A stretch of DNA of 64,000 nt from Gymnodinialimonas ceratoperidinii (GTDB taxonomy: Bacteria; Pseudomonadota; Alphaproteobacteria; Rhodobacterales; Rhodobacteraceae): contig NZ_CP079194.1 in the NCBI RefSeq assembly GCF_019297855.1, forward strand, positions 2,777,501-2,841,500. The letters run 5' to 3'. The position numbers and the translations under genes were made by a program. This document shows positions 56,160-64,000 of this stretch, one piece after another (positions within the stretch are counted from its first letter, which is position 1; each line of letters begins with the position of its first letter). The notes below the pieces were generated by a model. The model was not told the DNA's origin and made no database searches. It worked only from the letters and a program-made list of their open reading frames with translations.

Positions 56160-57350
56160 TCAGGCTCCAAAATTGAGCGAGTTGGGTCCGTTCACTGTGC
56201 CGACATCCGTGCCACCGATCAACCTGTGGTGGATTTGCAGGGCAAACCGGTCGGTCATGCCCGAGATGTAATCTGACACGATCCGCGCCAATGCGGTGCC
56301 ATCGCCTGCGACGTCTTCCACATCCTTGCGCCATTGTTTCGGCAGTTCCTCGGGATGTTCGAGGAAGAAGGGGAAAAGCTCTTCGATCACGCGGGTCACT
56401 TCCTTGCGCATCACCACCACCGAGGGCGCGCGGTACATGCGGGTGAAGAGGAATTTCCGGATGACCTGCAGATCCTGGAACAGGCCACTGGAGAAGCGGA
56501 TGATCGGCCGGCCCGCCAGACGGATGTCCATCGGGCTCTGTGGCTCGATCTCGGCCAGAACGGCACGGGCGTTATGGAGCACATCCTCGACCAGAACGCC
56601 GAAGAAACGCCGCAGCGCTTCATGGCGGCGCCGGTAATAGTTGAGGCCGGGGTAGAGGCCGTCCACGGCTGCGAAGCAATCGCGCAGGATCGGAAGCTCG
56701 GCCAACTCGTCGGTCGAGAACAGCTCCGCCCGCAGCCCGTCGTGAAGGTCGTGATGGTTGTAGGCAATGTCATCGGCCAGCGCGGCCACCTGCGCCTCGG
56801 CCGAGGCATGGGTGCTCAACTCGAGGTCAATTCCGGCGCAACTGGCCTTGAGTGCCCACGGTAAGGGCTCGGCGACAGGACCGTTGTGTTTCGCAATGCC
56901 CTCAAGGGTTTCCCACGTCAGGTTCAAGCCATCGAACTCGGCGTAATGACGCTCCAGATGGGTGACGATCCTGAGCGCCTGCGCGTTGTGATCGTAGCCG
57001 CCGTATGGCGCCATCAAGGCCTGCAACGCGTCCTCACCGGTGTGGCCGAACGGCGGATGCCCCAGATCATGGGCCAGCGCGACCGTTTCCGTCAGATCCT
57101 CATCCAGCCCGAGCGACCGCGCCATGGTCCGCGCCACCTGAGCGACCTCCAGCGAGTGGGTCAGCCGGGTACGGAAGTAATCGCCCTCGTGCTCAACAAA
57201 CACCTGCGTCTTGTGCTTGAGCCGGCGAAAGGCGCTGGAATGAATGATACGGTCCCGGTCCCGCTGAAACGGTGAGCGGTGGGCGCTTTCTTCCTCCGCC
57301 ACAATGCGGCCGCGCGTGGCGTTCGGGTCGCATGAATAAACTGCACGCAT
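56160..57350 (-). CDS. deoxyguanosinetriphosphate triphosphohydrolase-like protein (HD domain)
   Basis: The start is the ATG at 57350, with GGAGGC upstream. This 396-residue protein has the HD metal site: His65 in TRLTHSLEV and His94-Asp95 in ALAHDLGHPPFGH, with more ligands downstream in AALADDIAYNHHDL. It belongs to the type 2 dGTPase-like group that splits dNTPs into nucleoside and triphosphate. It lies divergent to the Fe-S protein gene. Confidence 0.93.
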   Translation of the reverse strand: MRAVYSCDPNATRGRIVAEEESAHRSPFQRDRDRIIHSSAFRRLKHKTQVFVEHEGDYFRTRLTHSLEVAQVARTMARSLGLDEDLTETVALAHDLGHPPFGHTGEDALQALMAPYGGYDHNAQALRIVTHLERHYAEFDGLNLTWETLEGIAKHNGPVAEPLPWALKASCAGIDLELSTHASAEAQVAALADDIAYNHHDLHDGLRAELFSTDELAELPILRDCFAAVDGLYPGLNYYRRRHEALRRFFGVLVEDVLHNARAVLAEIEPQSPMDIRLAGRPIIRFSSGLFQDLQVIRKFLFTRMYRAPSVVVMRKEVTRVIEELFPFFLEHPEELPKQWRKDVEDVAGDGTALARIVSDYISGMTDRFALQIHHRLIGGTDVGTVNGPNSLNFGA

Positions 57351-57438
57351 GGTCTTTGCCTCCAACGGGGCGATCTTGTCCCGCGCCCTCGGCCTCCATA
57401 TATTGTACCTGAACGCGATTTACGACAGGTGAACGCCC

Positions 57439-57768
57439 ATGCTTTCCATTCCACCAAAGGTCACGGACCGCGCCTTCGCGCGATTGGCCGAGATCAACGA
57501 GGACGCCGACACGCCGCAAGCCCTGCGCGTTGCGGTGGAAGGGGGCGGCTGCTCGGGGTTTCAGTATGAAATCAAGCTCGACACGCCCGCCTCCGACGAT
57601 CTGGTGCTGGAAGGTCAGGGCCAGAAAGTCGTCGTCGACACCGTGTCCCTGCCCTTCCTTGCCGATGCCACGATCGACTTCTCGGAAGAGCTGATCGGCG
57701 CGCGGTTCACCATCGACAACCCCAATGCCTCTTCGTCCTGCGGCTGCGGCACCTCGTTCTCGATGTAG
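57439..57768 (+). CDS. A-type iron-sulfur cluster insertion protein (ErpA/IscA family)
   Basis: This 109-residue protein has the three cluster-binding cysteines: Cys38 in GGGCSGFQYE, and Cys101 and Cys103 in SSCGCGTSFSM. It delivers Fe-S clusters to apoproteins. The sequence after the first Cys (FQYEIK) and SFSM end fit the ErpA type. It is a single gene with its own promoter. Confidence 0.95.
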   Translation: MLSIPPKVTDRAFARLAEINEDADTPQALRVAVEGGGCSGFQYEIKLDTPASDDLVLEGQGQKVVVDTVSLPFLADATIDFSEELIGARFTIDNPNASSSCGCGTSFSM

Positions 57769-57850
57769 GCCCCGCGCGCTGTAACGTGGCGTTCCCGCTG
57801 GCATTTTGCCGGGTCCCTGCTACCGTGACGTGAGCCACGGGAGGGGTCGG

Positions 57851-59035
57851 ATGGATCTGTCATTTTCGCCGCGGGAGCTTGCCTTTCAGGCCGAGGTTCG
57901 GCGCTTTCTGCAAGAGGCTTTGCCCCCTGAAATCGCGGAGCGTGTCGCCCATGGCAAAGGCCCGACGCGGGACGACATGGAGCGCTGGCACGCCATATTG
58001 AATGAAAAGGGATGGCTTAGCGGCAACTGGCCCACGACGCATGGCGGTTGTGGGTGGGGGCCGATCGAGCAGCATATCTTCGAGGAAGAAAGCGCGCTGG
58101 CCAACGCCCCTCGGATCGTCCCCTTCGGCCTGAAGATGCTGGCGCCGGTCCTGATGAAATTCGGCACGACCGCGCAGCAGGAGGAATATCTGCCACGCAT
58201 TCTGGACGGTCGCGACTGGTGGTGCCAAGGCTATTCCGAGCCGGGCGCGGGCAGCGATCTTGCCTCTCTCAAGACCCGCGCCGCGCGCGACGGGGATCAT
58301 TACATCGTCAACGGCCAGAAGACTTGGACCACCCTGGGGCAATACGCCAACCGCATCTTCTGCCTTGTCCGCACCGCCACCGAGGGCAAGCCGCAGGCGG
58401 GGATCAGTTTCCTGCTCATCGACCTCGACACGCCGGGTATCGAGATGCGGCCGATCCGCCTGATCGAGGGCGGATACGAGGTGAACGAGGTGTTCTTCAC
58501 CGACGTTCGCGTGCCTGTCGCCAACCTTGTCGGCGAGGAGAACGAGGGTTGGACCATTGCCAAGTTCCTGTTGGGCCATGAGCGCACGAACATCGCCGGC
58601 ACCGGTTTTTCGGTTCAGGCTCTGGAAAAGGTCAAAGCACTGGGGCGCACCATTCAGAGAGGCGGCAAGCCCCTGATCCAGAACCCGCTTTTCGCCGCGC
58701 GTCTGGCCGAGGTCGAGGCGGAGCTGGACGCGATGAAGATCACCAACCTGCGCATGTTGTCAAAGGCGGCGCAGGGCGGAACGCTCGGGGCCGAGCCTTC
58801 CATGCTGAAGATCAAGGGCACCGTGATCCGTCAGGCATTGAACGACCTTGCGCGGCGCGCGCTTGGGCCGGCAGCGGCCCCCTTCCCGTCCGAAGAATTG
58901 GACAACCTGGCAATCACACCGGCCGAGCACGCCCATGCGGCGGCGGATTACTTCAACAACCGCAAAATCTCCATCTACGGCGGCTCGAACGAGATTCAGC
59001 GCAACATTCTGGCCAAGGAGATGTTGGGGCGATGA
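57851..59035 (+). CDS. acyl-CoA dehydrogenase, subunit A of a pair
   Basis: The ATG at 57851 is preceded by GGGAGGGG. This 394-residue flavoprotein has the family order: helical N-terminus, beta domain with GYSEPGAGSDLASLKTRA, and C-terminal helices ending YGGSNEIQRNILAKEMLGR. In classical members the catalytic Glu sits where this has Gly (YGGS instead of YEGT). It overlaps a second, shorter dehydrogenase gene by four bases. Such pairs in actinobacteria form heterotetramers acting on bulky acyl-CoA. Substrate unknown. Confidence 0.88.
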   Translation: MDLSFSPRELAFQAEVRRFLQEALPPEIAERVAHGKGPTRDDMERWHAILNEKGWLSGNWPTTHGGCGWGPIEQHIFEEESALANAPRIVPFGLKMLAPVLMKFGTTAQQEEYLPRILDGRDWWCQGYSEPGAGSDLASLKTRAARDGDHYIVNGQKTWTTLGQYANRIFCLVRTATEGKPQAGISFLLIDLDTPGIEMRPIRLIEGGYEVNEVFFTDVRVPVANLVGEENEGWTIAKFLLGHERTNIAGTGFSVQALEKVKALGRTIQRGGKPLIQNPLFAARLAEVEAELDAMKITNLRMLSKAAQGGTLGAEPSMLKIKGTVIRQALNDLARRALGPAAAPFPSEELDNLAITPAEHAHAAADYFNNRKISIYGGSNEIQRNILAKEMLGR

Positions 59036-60078
59036 ACTTCGAACAAAGCGATGATCGCCGCATGCTATCGGAAACCCTTCGCCGCTATCTGGCGGAGGCT
59101 TACGATATCTCCCACAGGAATGCCGTCGCTTATGACGCGCCCTACCACGACCCGGAAAAGTGGGCGGAGCTGGCCGAACTGGGCCTGTTTTACGCTCTGG
59201 TCAGTGAGGACAAGGGCGGCATGGGAGGGCACGGCTTCGACATCGTGACCGTCTTCGAGGAATTGGGCCGCGCGCTTTGTCCGGAACCTGTCTTGGGTCA
59301 ACTCATCGCGGCCTCCTTGATGGCGGATTTGGACGATCTGATGGCAGGCACCCGCTACGCTGTGGCGTTGAGCGAGCGTGACGCCCCCTATGACCTCTCC
59401 GATATAAGCACGGAGGCCGTGAATGATCGGTTAACGGGGCGCAAGTCCGTGGTTTACGGCGCGCCTGCCGCCGAGATCTTGCTGGTCGCGGCCCGTCAGG
59501 GAGATGAGATTTCGTTGTGGGAAGTCCCTGCCTCTGAGGTCGAGATTTCCGGCTATGCCATGATCGACGGCGGGCCGGCGGGGGAAGTGTTTTTCGACGA
59601 CACGCCGGCAAAGCTGGTGGCCGCAGACGCGCGCAAAATGCTTGCCAATGCGATGGACCGGGGGGCTCTTGCGCTTTGCGCCGAGGCGCTTGGCGCCATG
59701 GATGTCGTGCAGGATATGCTGGTCGATTACCTCAAGACGCGCAAGCAATTTGGCCAGCCCATCGGCGCGTTTCAGGCGCTCCAGCACCGCGCCATCGATC
59801 TGGCGATCGAGATCGAACAGGCGCGGTCCATCGTGATCCTTGCGGCCTCGGCGGAAGGGACGGAAGCTTTTCCGAAACGTGCCGCCCAGGCCAAACATCT
59901 GGTTGGAAAGATCGCGCGACTGGTCGCCGAGGAGGCGATCCAGATGCATGGTGGGATCGGGATTACCTGGGAGTATCCCCTGTCCCATTACGCCAAGCGC
60001 CTGGTGATGATCGATCACCAGTTAGGCGACAGCGATTGGCACCTGGAGCGGCTGATGGCCGGTTTGGCGGCGACGTGA
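59032..60078 (+). CDS. acyl-CoA dehydrogenase, subunit B of a pair
   Basis: This 348-residue partner is shorter than standard members, with a reduced central region (LWEVPASEVEISGYAM). It keeps RKQFGQPIGAFQALQHRAI and QMHGGIGITWEYPLSHYAK of the C-terminal domain. It lacks the usual C-terminal EGT-type catalytic segment. The four-base overlap with subunit A and complementary losses suggest an obligate heteromer with shared FAD sites. Confidence 0.85.
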   Translation: MNFEQSDDRRMLSETLRRYLAEAYDISHRNAVAYDAPYHDPEKWAELAELGLFYALVSEDKGGMGGHGFDIVTVFEELGRALCPEPVLGQLIAASLMADLDDLMAGTRYAVALSERDAPYDLSDISTEAVNDRLTGRKSVVYGAPAAEILLVAARQGDEISLWEVPASEVEISGYAMIDGGPAGEVFFDDTPAKLVAADARKMLANAMDRGALALCAEALGAMDVVQDMLVDYLKTRKQFGQPIGAFQALQHRAIDLAIEIEQARSIVILAASAEGTEAFPKRAAQAKHLVGKIARLVAEEAIQMHGGIGITWEYPLSHYAKRLVMIDHQLGDSDWHLERLMAGLAAT

Positions 60079-60083
60079 GGGAG

Positions 60084-60125
60084 CCTCCGGCGGGAGTTGT
60101 ATTGGCCAAGATGAAGGAGCGGCGC
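60084..60125. repeat. GC-rich intergenic repeat, core only, copy E (inverted)
   Basis: Read on the minus strand this is CTCCTTCATCTTGGCCAATA followed by CAACTCCCGCCGG, matching the core of copies A and C. The hairpin arms are missing. It lies directly after the acyl-CoA dehydrogenase stop, between convergent genes. Confidence 0.65.
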
Positions 60126-60168
60126 GCATTTTAGACAAATTGTCTTTGATGCGGCGGGCGGCGTGATT

Positions 60169-61197
60169 TCAGCTTGTTGGTTCGGAGGTGCCCAATCGCG
60201 CGGCGATGCTGTGGGGGGTGACGGTTCCGATCACCTTGTCGTCCTCCTCGACCGCGAAGGGTGCGGGGCTTTCGGCGAAGCGGGCGAGGATGTCTTTCAC
60301 CGGGAGTTCAGAGGGGATGCGGGGGGCGTCGGTGACGGTTTCCACCATGACATCACGGGCGGTGAGGACGCCGAGAGGGTTCATGTTGGAGACAAATTCC
60401 GCCACGTAGTCGGTGGCGGGTTCCGAGAAGATCTGGCGCGGGGTGCCGATCTGGACGATGCGGCCGCCTTCGAGGATCGCGATGCGGTTGCCGATCTTGA
60501 AGGCCTCGTCGAGGTCGTGGCTCACAAAGATGATCGTGCGCTTGAGGTCGCGCTGCAGGTCCAGCAACTCGTCCTGAAGCTTGGCGCGGATGAGCGGATC
60601 GAGGGCGGAGAAGGGCTCGTCCATGAGGAGGATCGGCGCGTCGGTCACGAAGGCGCGCGCCAGACCCACGCGTTGCTGCATGCCGCCCGAGAGCTCGCCC
60701 ACCTTGCGATCTGCCCATTCCGACAGGCCCACAAGCGCCAGTTGCCGCTCGACCGCCGCGTTGCGTTCGGTCGCGGATTGCCCTGCGAGCTCAAGCCCGA
60801 GGCCCACGTTTTCGCGGACCGTGCGCCATGGCAGCAGGCCAAACTGTTGGAAGACCATGGAAACGCAGGTTTGGCGCAGGTAGCGCAGGTCGGGTTTGCT
60901 GGCGCCCGGGAGCGTGCAGGACCAGGCGCCGTCGTTGATCTCCACCTCGCCGCGCGCGACGGGGTTGAGGCCGTTGACCGCGCGGAGAAGGGTGGATTTG
61001 CCGGAGCCGGATAGCCCCATGAGGACGAGGATTTCCCCCTCCTCCACGTCGAGGGAGCAATCGTGGACGCCCAGGACATGCTCGGTGGCGGCTTGGATCT
61101 CGCTCCGTGTGGCGCCCTCATCTGCGAGTGCGAGCGCCTGGCTTGGTCGCGGTCCGAACATGATGCAGACGTTGCGGAAGGAAACGGCGGTGCTCAT
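60169..61197 (-). CDS. choV: choline ABC transporter ATP-binding protein ChoV
   Basis: This 342-residue ATPase has Walker A GLSGSGKST (61-69), signature ELSGGMQQR, Walker B ILLMDEPFSALDP and a C-terminal CBS-like domain (ARDVMVETVTDA, then VIGTVTPHSIAARLG). This matches the ProV/ChoV type with about 40 extra residues before the first strand. It powers choline uptake with ChoW and ChoX. It overlaps the GFA gene by four bases. Confidence 0.93.
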   Translation of the reverse strand: MSTAVSFRNVCIMFGPRPSQALALADEGATRSEIQAATEHVLGVHDCSLDVEEGEILVLMGLSGSGKSTLLRAVNGLNPVARGEVEINDGAWSCTLPGASKPDLRYLRQTCVSMVFQQFGLLPWRTVRENVGLGLELAGQSATERNAAVERQLALVGLSEWADRKVGELSGGMQQRVGLARAFVTDAPILLMDEPFSALDPLIRAKLQDELLDLQRDLKRTIIFVSHDLDEAFKIGNRIAILEGGRIVQIGTPRQIFSEPATDYVAEFVSNMNPLGVLTARDVMVETVTDAPRIPSELPVKDILARFAESPAPFAVEEDDKVIGTVTPHSIAARLGTSEPTS

Positions 61198-61604
61198 CGG
61201 GTGACCTCGTAGCGCAGGATGCCGGCGACACCGTCGGCGGGGCCTCCGTCGTTGGGGTGGTGTTGGCCGTCGTTGACGACGACCTCGGACAGGTGGAACG
61301 GCGACTGCCCCTCGAGACAGGCGAGGTTCACGCCGTATTCATTCGGGTTCGAGCGGCGGCGGTGGTGGGTGTAGATGCCGCAGCTCTTGCAGAAGTAGTG
61401 CTCGGCGACGCCCGTGTTGAATTGGTAGAGCGTGAGGTTGTCCGCCCCTTCGGTGATCGTCAGCCCGCCGAGCGCGGCCGAGACCGCCACCGCGCCGCGC
61501 ATGGTGCAGAAGGAGCAATCACAGCGCCGCGCCGAGGCCAGTCCGCCCTTCAACTCGACCGTGAACTTGACTGTGCCGCAATGGCAGGCGCCGTCCAGCT
61601 TCAT
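61194..61604 (-). CDS. GFA-family zinc-binding protein within the choline operon
   Basis: This 136-residue protein has the CENP-V/GFA cysteine pattern: CHCGTVKF near the start, CDCSFCTMRG and YFCKSCGIYTHH. These are the two zinc sites of glutathione-dependent formaldehyde-activating-type proteins. It overlaps choW upstream and choV downstream by four bases each, so it is translationally coupled inside the choline transporter. A role with formaldehyde from demethylation of choline-derived compounds is possible. The GFA reaction itself is disputed for many members. Confidence 0.9.
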   Translation of the reverse strand: MKLDGACHCGTVKFTVELKGGLASARRCDCSFCTMRGAVAVSAALGGLTITEGADNLTLYQFNTGVAEHYFCKSCGIYTHHRRRSNPNEYGVNLACLEGQSPFHLSEVVVNDGQHHPNDGGPADGVAGILRYEVTR

Positions 61605-62587
61605 GTGCGCACCCGGAGAGAGCGGTCGAGGATGATGGCCACCACGACGATGATGAAGCCGCTCTCGAAACCGAGGCCGGTGTTGACCTGGTTGAGCGCG
61701 CGCACCACCGGCACGCCGAGGCCGTCGGCACCCACAAGCGCGGCGATGACGACCATGGAGAGCGAGAGCATGATGGTCTGGTTCAACCCGGTCATGATCT
61801 GCGGCAATGCATAGGGAAGCTCCACCTTCCAGAGCTTCTGGCTCGGGGTGGCGCCGAAGGCATCGGCGGCTTCCAGCAGGGATTTCGGGGTCGAGGAGAT
61901 GCCGAGGTGGGTCAGGCGGATCGGGGCAGGCAGCACGAAGATCACCGTGGCGATCAGGCCGGGCACCATGCCGATGCCGAAGAAAACGATCGCGGGGATC
62001 AGGTAGACGAAGGTGGGCAGGGTCTGCATCAGGTCCAGCACCGGCCGCATCCATGCGTAGAGCCTCGGGCGGTGGGCGACCGCGATGCCGATGGGGACGC
62101 CCACGGCCATGCAGACCACACAGGCCGAGAGCACGAGGGTCAGGCTCTCGGTCGTTTCCTCCCAGTAGCCCTGATTGACGATGAAGAGGAAACCGATCGC
62201 GACCAGCGCGGGGACTTTCCAGCCTCGGTGCATCCACCACGCGAGCGCGGTGAAGATCGCGATGATCAGGAAGGGATGCAGCTCGGGCGGGTAAAGGAAG
62301 CTCGCGTCGCGCAGGCGGATGTCCTGAAACCACGAGGTGTTGGGCGGCTCCTGCAGGATCGCGAGAAAGACCTCGATCATCGCCTCCAGCGCCACTGCGA
62401 GAGCGTCGAAAAGGAACGCGCCATTGGATTGCAGCCAGTCGAACATGGCCTCGGCCCCGTCACCGATGCGCAGCTTGCATTCGCTCAGGAAACTGATCGG
62501 CCCGGTGATCTCGGGGTCGTAAGGGAAGGAGCAATCGGCGATGCCGTCTTCTCGCCACCATGTCTGGAAATCACTGAACCACGTCAT
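61601..62587 (-). CDS. choW: choline ABC transporter permease ChoW
   Basis: This 328-residue permease has about seven helices and the transport signature region SSTPKSLLEAADAFGATPSQ in its second half, as in ProW/ChoW. An N-terminal soluble part of about 60 residues precedes the first helix. It forms the choline channel with ChoV. Confidence 0.93.
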   Translation of the reverse strand: MTWFSDFQTWWREDGIADCSFPYDPEITGPISFLSECKLRIGDGAEAMFDWLQSNGAFLFDALAVALEAMIEVFLAILQEPPNTSWFQDIRLRDASFLYPPELHPFLIIAIFTALAWWMHRGWKVPALVAIGFLFIVNQGYWEETTESLTLVLSACVVCMAVGVPIGIAVAHRPRLYAWMRPVLDLMQTLPTFVYLIPAIVFFGIGMVPGLIATVIFVLPAPIRLTHLGISSTPKSLLEAADAFGATPSQKLWKVELPYALPQIMTGLNQTIMLSLSMVVIAALVGADGLGVPVVRALNQVNTGLGFESGFIIVVVAIILDRSLRVRT

Positions 62588-62669
62588 GTCAGGGTCGTCC
62601 TGTCCGTAGAGAGAAGCCAGTCATCGCGAGACTTCTAAATGTCGTTAACCAATTGCGGCTAGGTTTGCC

Positions 62670-62697
62670 AAAGGGCCCGCCACAGGGCAGGCCCTTT
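62670..62697 (-). terminator. stem-loop between choX and choW
   Basis: AAAGGGCCTGCC pairs with GGCGGGCCCTTT on the minus strand (one G-U) around a 4-base loop. The following T-run is short. It may only partly stop transcription, making more ChoX than ChoW/V, as is common for binding proteins. Confidence 0.6.
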
Positions 62698-62718
62698 TCC
62701 GTTTTGATCAAACGCGGC

Positions 62719-63663
62719 TCAGAGGCCGAGAGCTTCCGACACGGCGGCCTCGGCATCGCCACCGTCGAAGGTGGTCACGCCGTCCAGCCACGCCATGACG
62801 GCGTCGGGGTTGGCGGCCATCCATGCGGTCGCGGCGTCTGCGGGCTCTTCCCCGTCATCGAGGATCGCGCCCATGATCTCGTTCTCCATCGCGAGGCTGA
62901 AGGACAGGTTGTTCAGCAACGCGCCGACGTTCGGGCAAGCCTCCACGTAGCCGGCAGAGGTGTTGGTGTAGACCGTCGCGCCGCCCAGATCCGGACCGAA
63001 CCAATCGTCGCCGCCTTCCAGATAGGTCAGGTCGAAGTTGGCGTTCATCGGGTGCGGCTCCCACCCAAGGAAGACGACCGGCTCATCGCGCTCGGAGGCA
63101 CGGGCCACCTGCGCCAGCATCCCCTGCTCGGAGGATTCGACGACCTCGAATTCGGACAGGCCAAAGGCGTCGGCCTCGATCATCTCGATGATCAGGCGGT
63201 TGCCGTCGTTGCCGGGCTCGATGCCGTAGATCTCGCCGTCGAGCTCGTCCATTGCCCCGGCGATGGAGGCGAAATCGGTGATCCCGAGCGCCGCGCCGGC
63301 CGCGTTGGTGGCCAGCGTGTATTTCGCGCCTTCAAGGTTGGCGCGCACGGTGTCGACGGTGCCTGCCTCGCGGTAGGGGGCGATGTCCGCTTCCATGGTG
63401 GGCATCCAGTTGCCGAGGAATACGTCCACGTCACCCTCGGCCAGCGAGGTGTAGGTCACCGGGACGGACAGGACGAGGATCTCGGTCTCGTAGCCGAGCG
63501 CCTCGAGAACCACGGTCGTGGCCGCTGTCGTCGCGGTGATGTCGGTCCAGCCGACGTCCGAGAAGGTGACAGTGCCGCAGTCAGCGTGGCCATCGGCCAT
63601 CGCGGCTCCGGCGGTCAGAGCGAGCGCGAGGGCGCTGGTCGCAGTTGCGCGAAAAAGGGTCAT
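62719..63663 (-). CDS. choX: choline ABC transporter substrate-binding protein ChoX
   Basis: This 314-residue periplasmic protein has a signal peptide (ending AAMADG). Trp-bearing segments [21 protein letters not shown] and [10 protein letters not shown] provide the aromatic box that holds the trimethylammonium group. Family and context give choline as ligand. It is the first gene of choX-choW-GFA-choV. Confidence 0.94.
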   Translation of the reverse strand: MTLFRATATSALALALTAGAAMADGHADCGTVTFSDVGWTDITATTAATTVVLEALGYETEILVLSVPVTYTSLAEGDVDVFLGNWMPTMEADIAPYREAGTVDTVRANLEGAKYTLATNAAGAALGITDFASIAGAMDELDGEIYGIEPGNDGNRLIIEMIEADAFGLSEFEVVESSEQGMLAQVARASERDEPVVFLGWEPHPMNANFDLTYLEGGDDWFGPDLGGATVYTNTSAGYVEACPNVGALLNNLSFSLAMENEIMGAILDDGEEPADAATAWMAANPDAVMAWLDGVTTFDGGDAEAAVSEALGL

Positions 63664-63697
63664 TACTTTGGTCTCCCGTTGGTGTCTGGTCTTTTTG

Positions 63698-63717
63698 TTG
63701 ATTGACCAGTCAATTAA
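63698..63717. promoter_or_regulatory. inverted repeat, probable BetI operator
   Basis: TTGATTGAC and GTCAATTAA face each other across two bases (8 of 9 positions pair). It lies between choX and divergent betI, next to both starts. BetI is the choline-sensing repressor of such genes and binds sites of this form. Confidence 0.8.
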
Positions 63718-63757
63718 AAACATATTTCTGGTACATGGCAACAAGGAAGGTGTCGCG

Positions 63758-64000
63758 ATGCCCCGTGTAGGTATGATGGCTATCCGTAAAGATGCACTTG
63801 TCAACGCAACGATCAGTGAGATCGGGCGACGGGGCTCGCTTGACGTGACCATGGGGCAGATTGCCAAGGCGGCGGGTGTCTCTTCGGCTTTGGCGCATCA
63901 CTACTTCGGCTCGAAAGACCATCTTTTGTTGGCCGCGATGCGCGCGATCCTCGTGGAATTCGGCGCGGCCGCCCGGGCCGAGCTTGCCCGCGCGAGCACC
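63758..64000 (+). CDS. betI: TetR-family choline-responsive repressor BetI (partial)
   Basis: The first 81 codons are present; the gene runs off the right edge. AAGGAAGG precedes the ATG. The N-terminal helix-turn-helix reads [20 protein letters not shown], with [11 protein letters not shown] after it, characteristic of BetI. It is divergent from choX with an operator-like repeat between. Confidence 0.92.
   Translation, partial: MPRVGMMAIRKDALVNATISEIGRRGSLDVTMGQIAKAAGVSSALAHHYFGSKDHLLLAAMRAILVEFGAAARAELARAST

Noticed and set aside
53950..56271. 773-codon open frame on the plus strand
   Set aside because: It lies antisense to argS and its neighbour, which have full synthetase motifs and normal lengths. 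Long antisense frames are expected at this GC content.

Overview
The window looks like chromosomal DNA of a marine-type Rhodobacterales (Roseobacter group) alphaproteobacterium. Base composition and third codon positions are very GC-rich, and several gene orders are typical of that order: nagZ-scpA-scpB with SPOR and argS neighbours, glnB-glnA, oxyR/katG divergent, and betI/choXWV. No phage, IS element, CRISPR array or rRNA was seen. The only tRNA is tRNA-Leu(UAG). The replicon reads as ordinary chromosome with a few accessory cassettes.

Layout. 1-5 kb: the start of a dimethylglycine/sarcosine dehydrogenase-type flavoprotein, a divergent LysR regulator, then a two-gene cassette made of a small exported (Ala-Ala-Ser)n repeat protein and an HprK-like kinase/PqqD fusion. 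4-11 kb: a 3-hydroxyisobutyrate dehydrogenase relative, a BCCT transporter, an FAD oxidoreductase and three overlapping or adjacent unknown membrane proteins. 11-14 kb: katG and oxyR. 14-19.4 kb: a SARP-like wHTH/TPR regulator divergent from a PAP2/vanadium-haloperoxidase-type protein with an N-terminal (His-Gly-Gln)12 tract, followed by a subtilisin-type protease. 19.6-23.7 kb: DEAD-box helicase, short citrate-synthase-fold lyase, fatty acid desaturase. 23.9-27.2 kb: a four-gene thiamine-precursor uptake operon behind a TPP riboswitch. 27.3-30.4 kb: an NAD(P)-binding protein, an aldehyde dehydrogenase and a DUF1206 membrane protein.

30.7-45.1 kb is an iron block: a TonB-dependent receptor with its own ExbB-ExbD-ExbD-TonB energiser on the minus strand, divergent haem-utilisation genes hmuSTUV, then an imelysin / dihaem oxidoreductase / imelysin / DUF1513 operon. 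After tRNA-Leu come a Hint-domain protein, nnr, glnB-glnA, two small proteins, and the housekeeping run scpB-scpA-nagZ-SPOR-argS-(secreted Cys protein)-dGTPase, erpA-like, and a paired acyl-CoA dehydrogenase operon. The right end holds the choline uptake operon choX-choW-GFA-choV with betI divergent and cut by the window edge.

The genes form several coherent functions: haem and iron acquisition under likely iron control, peroxide defence, vitamin B1 precursor uptake, nitrogen sensing and assimilation, and methylated-amine (choline, betaine, dimethylglycine) use. The parts that ordinary annotation does not explain are the repeat-protein/HprK-PqqD pair and the SARP/HGQ-haloperoxidase/protease cassette. 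The first combines a predicted serine kinase fold, a peptide-binding PqqD domain and a serine-periodic exported substrate candidate, and is the best candidate here for an undescribed modification system.
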